Source of the DNA: Aphelenchoides besseyi
Taxonomy: Eukaryota > Nematoda > Chromadorea > Rhabditida > Aphelenchoididae
Direction: 5' to 3'
Length of the DNA stretch: 64,000 nucleotides
NCBI GenBank assembly: GCA_024699855.1
Contig: JAMPIQ010000002.1
Coordinates: forward strand, 14,880,001 to 14,944,000
Shown: piece after piece, positions 59,605 through 64,000 of the stretch
Layout of the letters: every line of letters starts with the position of its first letter
Numbering within the stretch: position 1 is the stretch's first letter
Translations under genes and position numbers: made by a program
Notes under the pieces: generated by a model
Told to the model about the DNA's origin: nothing
Databases searched by the model: none
The model's input: the letters and a program-made list of their open reading frames with translations, nothing else

Positions 59605-62600
59605 ATGTCTTTTCGAAAAAACACTCATCAGGAGCTGAACAGTCAAGTGAAAGGTACGCGAATCGTGTGTTTGTTTTCATCGTTTCGCTTTCAGATCTCA
59701 AGGCCCAATTTCAAGATCAAATCAAATGTTTCGAGCATCGGACGGACACGCAGATTACGATCTATCACGAAATCAACGAGTTTTGTAAACGACGAGCCGA
59801 AATCGAGCAGGAATATGCGAAGCAATTGGACAAGTTGGTTAAGACGTCCATGGTTCGATGTAAAAATGAAAAGAACAAGTCGGTTTTCAGCTCAAAATTT
59901 TTCACAATTCTCGATTTTCAGACGAGCAAATTGGAATATGTATTCGGCGTGCATTTTGTACATGCAGTTAGTTGATGATACGAAAGAGGAAGCCAAACAC
60001 AAAACGACTGTGTCCGAAGTGTTGGGTAATATCAGTACAGCATCATTCAATGCCAAGTTTTCGAGTATGCAAAAAGTGTCCAAAAAGGTTAGTGTGCATC
60101 TATTTTTCTTCATTTTTAATGATTTTAGTGTCGTGAGATTGGAAATCTGGTGCAAGGCGAAGTCTTAAGGGTCATCGACGAGATGAATACATCAATGAAG
60201 ACCTATCAAGTAATGACTGATTATTTCGAATGAGTGAGTAATGTTCTGTATTCAAGGCTAACTTCGAGAAAACTCATTCTGTAAAAGAAGAAATTGAACG
60301 AATTCAACAGAAAATCAATGCGGACGTCAAAAATCGACACCGACGATCTCGGGAGAAAAGTCTGGAGAAGGTGAGGTTTTCATGTTGATTTCTAAGTTAG
60401 CTTTGTGATTTTAGTTAACCTTAAAACACGAAAAAGCCAAGAAGCTATGCGACAGAGCTCGGAACGAATATATTTTGTGCATCGACGCTGCCAACGCTTC
60501 TTTGCACAAGTTCTTTGCCGACGATTTGACGGACATCATGGCGGTGAGATTGTTTTTATGGTCTTTTAATTGTTTTTGAATACAGTGTATGGACGTTGGC
60601 ACTGACTATTGGCTTAGTTTACTGTTGGACAACATCATTGCAGCTCGTAAACTGGCCTGCCAGTCGGAAATGAATGCACTCGCTCAACTGAACGAATTTC
60701 GTGAAAACATGTTACCTCAGTGTGATAAGCAGCGATTTTTCGAATCTCACAACACCACGTTTATGTTACCCAAACGATTCGAATTTCGGTAATTCTACGG
60801 TATCAATTATCTTAATACTTTTGGATGTTAAGTGCCGATCCACACGAAAGTACGTCGACAATTCAAGTCGATGGTGCCGAAAACGATTTGCAACAGCGAA
60901 GATATCAAATGGGAATTCGCTTAAATGGATTGAGAAGTGAGACCGAGAAGACGCGTAACGATCTTATGGAAACTGAGACGCGAATTCACGCACTTCTGGC
61001 TGCTCAACATGCGATCCAAATAAGCCCGGTTGATGGGGTCATCGACAGTCGACCACCGTTAGATCAAATCGAATCAGAACTCGACACCGCTCTTCAAACT
61101 TATACCGACGGATTCAATTACTTCGTACTCAACGCCAATCTGATGGCTCGATTGGAAGCGAGGACAGACGGCATTTCAGCGGCATTGGGTTTGCACGATC
61201 ACAAAGCTATACATCCGATTGGTAAGTTCGTTTGACGCTTTGATTTATATTATTCCTGATATTTAGCCATTGATGCAAACAACTCACACATGATGGAAGC
61301 ATGGTCAAGCGAAGGTAGTCCGCGCATCATGTCGAGTAAATTTATGAATGCAAGTACTTCGTCGCCAATACCCGTTCATACCCAAAGTTCATTGAACGCG
61401 TCTACAGATCCCGGTTTAAACCTCTCACAGTATTCCGAACTGAACAATTCACCAGCAGTTATTCCACCGCCTTCAAACTCTGCGGTTGTTACAACCGCCG
61501 CTCTACGTCTAATGAATTCGGAAACCAATCGACCTCGTGGTCCGACGAAATCGAACGAAACGAACGTTTTGTCTGCAACAACCGCCGGCAACTCGGCAAC
61601 GACAAGTGGATCGCCGTCGAGTTCGACACGCAGTTTGGCAACGAACAGTAACAACGGGGTGAATTCGCAAATTCAACATCATTTCTCCCAACCACACAAA
61701 CGACCGCGACTATTTGGCGGTTCACTAGAAGAGTATTGTCAGGCAACCGGCGAAAAGATACCTTTGGTTGTGACAAGTTGCATAAAGTAAGTTTACTTTA
61801 TTTCAAAGTCTTACACATTTTGGAAGGATTAAATGGCTGACAAATGATTGATGTAACTCGCATGTGAAAGAAGTGCGAGCATTAAATCTCTTGTTTTCAA
61901 GTTCTTACAACCCACTCTTTCAGTGCGCTTGCGAAATGTGCCATTCATCAACAAGGAGTCTTTCGGATTAGTGGCTCTCAAGTGGAGATCAACCGACTGA
62001 AAGAAGCGTTTGAAGAGGGTACGATTGAAGTTTAATGAGTATGAATGATTTCTTTTTAAGGAGAAGATCCGCTTCGTTCACGAACTGTTCTTAACGCGAA
62101 CGATGCCAACTCGATCGCAGGTGTTCTCAAGCTCTATTTGCGCGAACTCAGAGATCCGCTCTTTCCGTTCTTTATGTTCGAACGTGTCATTGATTGTGCG
62201 AAAAGCACAAATACCGACGAGTTCACAAGTAAAATCGTCGAGTTGATCCGTAAGCTTCCACCGTCGTCATATCTGCTGCTTCGCTATTTGTTTGCATTTT
62301 TGAATTTTGTGTCCAACTACAGTGAACAGAATTGTATGGATACGTACAATCTGGCCGTTTGCTTTGGTCCAACTCTTCTACGTGTACCCGACTCAAATGA
62401 TCAAGTTTATCATCAGAACTATGTGAATGAAGCCATAAAGAATCTGATTATTCATCACGCTCGTATTTTCTCCAACATGGTTCCCGGTCCACTGTTCAAA
62501 CGTCCGGCATTGAGTGCCAGTGTTCCAACGACTCCAGCGTTGATTTCCGCAGCAAACGAACATCGCGATCTTCAGTTCGTCGATGAGGGATGTGCCAATT

Positions 62601-63636
62601 CGACTAATGGCGATTCGGCTACTCCTTCGACTTCTGGAACTGTGTCCACACTCAACGATACGTACATGAGACCGTGCATACTGGGCGACGAAAACGTCTT
62701 TAAACCATCGGAGAACTCAGCCGCGCCATCAACCGGAATTATGAACAATTCGTTGAGTAATTCGACGGTCACTTCGCGTCCTGCTGGAGCTTTGACTTCG
62801 ACTCCACGAAGTCCAATCGAATCAACTGGAAAAGACGTTACTTCAACATCAAATTATTGCTATTCGTCTTCGGAAAACAACTCGATCAACAATCTGAATG
62901 GAAAACTTCAGCGATCAACCAAGAACGATGAGGTGAAGAACGAAGTCAACGACACTGCAAAACTGAACGACGAAAACGCTTTGTTGTCCTCTGCAATTCA
63001 TCGTCGACAGTTCAGCGAAGGAAATGCGGGCGAAGTAAGTTTTCAATTGTCTACGTTGATTAGCCATCGATTACAGAATGCCTTTCGACAGTTACCAGTG
63101 AGCGAGAATTCGACGGCTTTGCATCCAATTTCAAACGGCACTAAATCGAATCTCAACGGCACCGGACCTACGAGACCTGAATTTCACAGCAAATCCGGAT
63201 TCCTGCGTCACGAGTATCGACAGCAACAACACGCGGCGTCCGTCGATTTGCCTTCTTATCAGCAGTTGAACGCCTCGACCACACAGTCGGCCTTTTCGTT
63301 GAATAAATCGTTGGATTTAAATAACAGCGGAAGTTCGGGCGGAAGGTACGTTACCGCAATCGAAGTATAATCAGTCTATGCGTTTGTAGAACTTTGGAAC
63401 GAATTCGAATTCCAATCGCACCGAAACCAAAAACGACGACCACATCGACGACTCCTCATTCTCCGCCTCAATCGAATGGCTCCGCTTATCTCTACTCCAC
63501 GGTCAACAAACCGAAAGCTGCCCCCTTTTCGATGACCACATCGGCATCGTCGGTCGTGCAAACGGTCAACAAGTTGGATGAGTTGATGGCCGAAGACAAA
63601 TTAAACACTCGGGTTGTTTCGGGAACAAAAAATTGA
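59605..63636 (+). CDS. srgp-1: SLIT-ROBO Rho GTPase-activating protein (F-BAR + RhoGAP)
   Basis: Membrane-curving Rho/Rac GAP acting at the cell cortex. ATG 59605 gives MSFRKNTHQELNSQVK, then an F-BAR domain over many short exons: DLKAQFQDQIKCFEHRTDTQ, EFCKRRAEIEQEYAKQLDKL, NWNMYSACILYMQL, HKTTVSEVLGN, a long coiled region (KLTLKHEKAKKLCDRARNEY) and DKQRFFESHNTTFMLPKRFE. These follow the srGAP F-BAR block by block. After a Ser/Thr/Asn-rich linker comes LFGGSLEEYCQATGEKIPLV and the RhoGAP domain with the arginine finger GVFRISGSQVEINRL, ANSIAGVLKLYLRELRDPL and NLAVCFGPTLLR. The long C-terminal tail is low-complexity and ends with Pro/Thr stretches. No SH3 domain is present, unlike vertebrate srGAPs. 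Confidence 0.9.
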
Positions 63637-64000
63637 AATGTTTTTTTAACTTATTGATTCTAACACACATATGCATTGTTTCTAAAAACCAGTTGCTAGC
63701 AATAACTCTCGTTAGTCTTTTCAAATCAAATGGTCAACAAACGAATCTAAGCCAATATCCTACAGTGTACAGAACATTGTTAAACCCTCTATTCAACTTC
63801 CCGTATTCTAGTGATTATGCAAACAAATGCCAAATCTTTTTTGCGTGTTCTCCTGTTGTTTTCAAGTCCTCCATTTATATTTTATGGTTATGAATATTGC
63901 GATTTCAAATAAAAAATTTTTTTGTTAAGTTTCTATCACAGGGTTCTTCAGTCGTTTGAAAAGGCCATTTGATAGTAAATTTATTGTTTTTACGGTTTTG
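63637..64000 (+). other. 3' untranslated region of the srGAP gene
   Basis: AT-rich sequence after the stop codon. AATAAA at 63908-63913 is a likely polyadenylation signal, followed by a T-rich tract. No other gene is seen before the window ends. Confidence 0.5.

Overview
The window looks like nuclear DNA of a nematode. Genes are split by many short introns (mostly about 42-60 bp, ending in TTTCAG or TTTTAG). Two perfect 5S rRNA genes carry the nematode-type core, and many gene products are the conserved nematode sets: a GABA transporter, a NOAH-type PAN/ZP cuticle protein, an EGG-like LDL-receptor repeat protein, a RAF kinase, an srGAP and a nicotinic receptor subunit. The species cannot be named from sequence alone. 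All exon structures were read by eye, so splice sites are proposals.

Region 1-9.5 kb: the C-terminal part of a ZW10-like kinetochore/tether protein runs off the left edge (minus). A gene-poor stretch follows, then a GAT-1/SNF-11-type GABA transporter (plus) and an OSGIN-family FAD oxidoreductase (minus). Region 9.5-33 kb: an unrecognised multi-exon gene, a first member of a local propeller/SOCS-box-like family, the LDLa membrane protein (minus), the PAN/ZP protein (plus), a PP1-type phosphatase (minus), a PLK4/ZYG-1-like kinase (plus), a mitochondrial phosphate carrier (plus) and a nicotinic acetylcholine receptor subunit (minus).

Region 33-55 kb is the accessory, repeat-rich part. It holds three dispersed repeats with a decayed PEX11-like reading frame, two identical 5S rRNA genes 13.3 kb apart, a Pol III-like element followed by GC-rich hairpins, an HTH_48 (Mos1-type) protein, several small membrane-protein genes, and four of the five members of the propeller/SOCS-box-like family. 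One member lies, on the opposite strand, inside a 1.85-kb intron of a papain-like gene that has lost catalytic residues. A second, inverted and broken copy of that intron-plus-last-exon block lies at 53.5-54.9 kb. The RAF (LIN-45) gene sits within this region at 47.9-50.6 kb.

Region 55-64 kb: a long gene-poor stretch that becomes GC-rich, then an srGAP (SRGP-1) gene with F-BAR and RhoGAP domains. No operon linking the housekeeping genes is evident. The most unusual content is the local family of putative E3-ligase adaptors, its nested copy, and the repeat/5S landscape around it.
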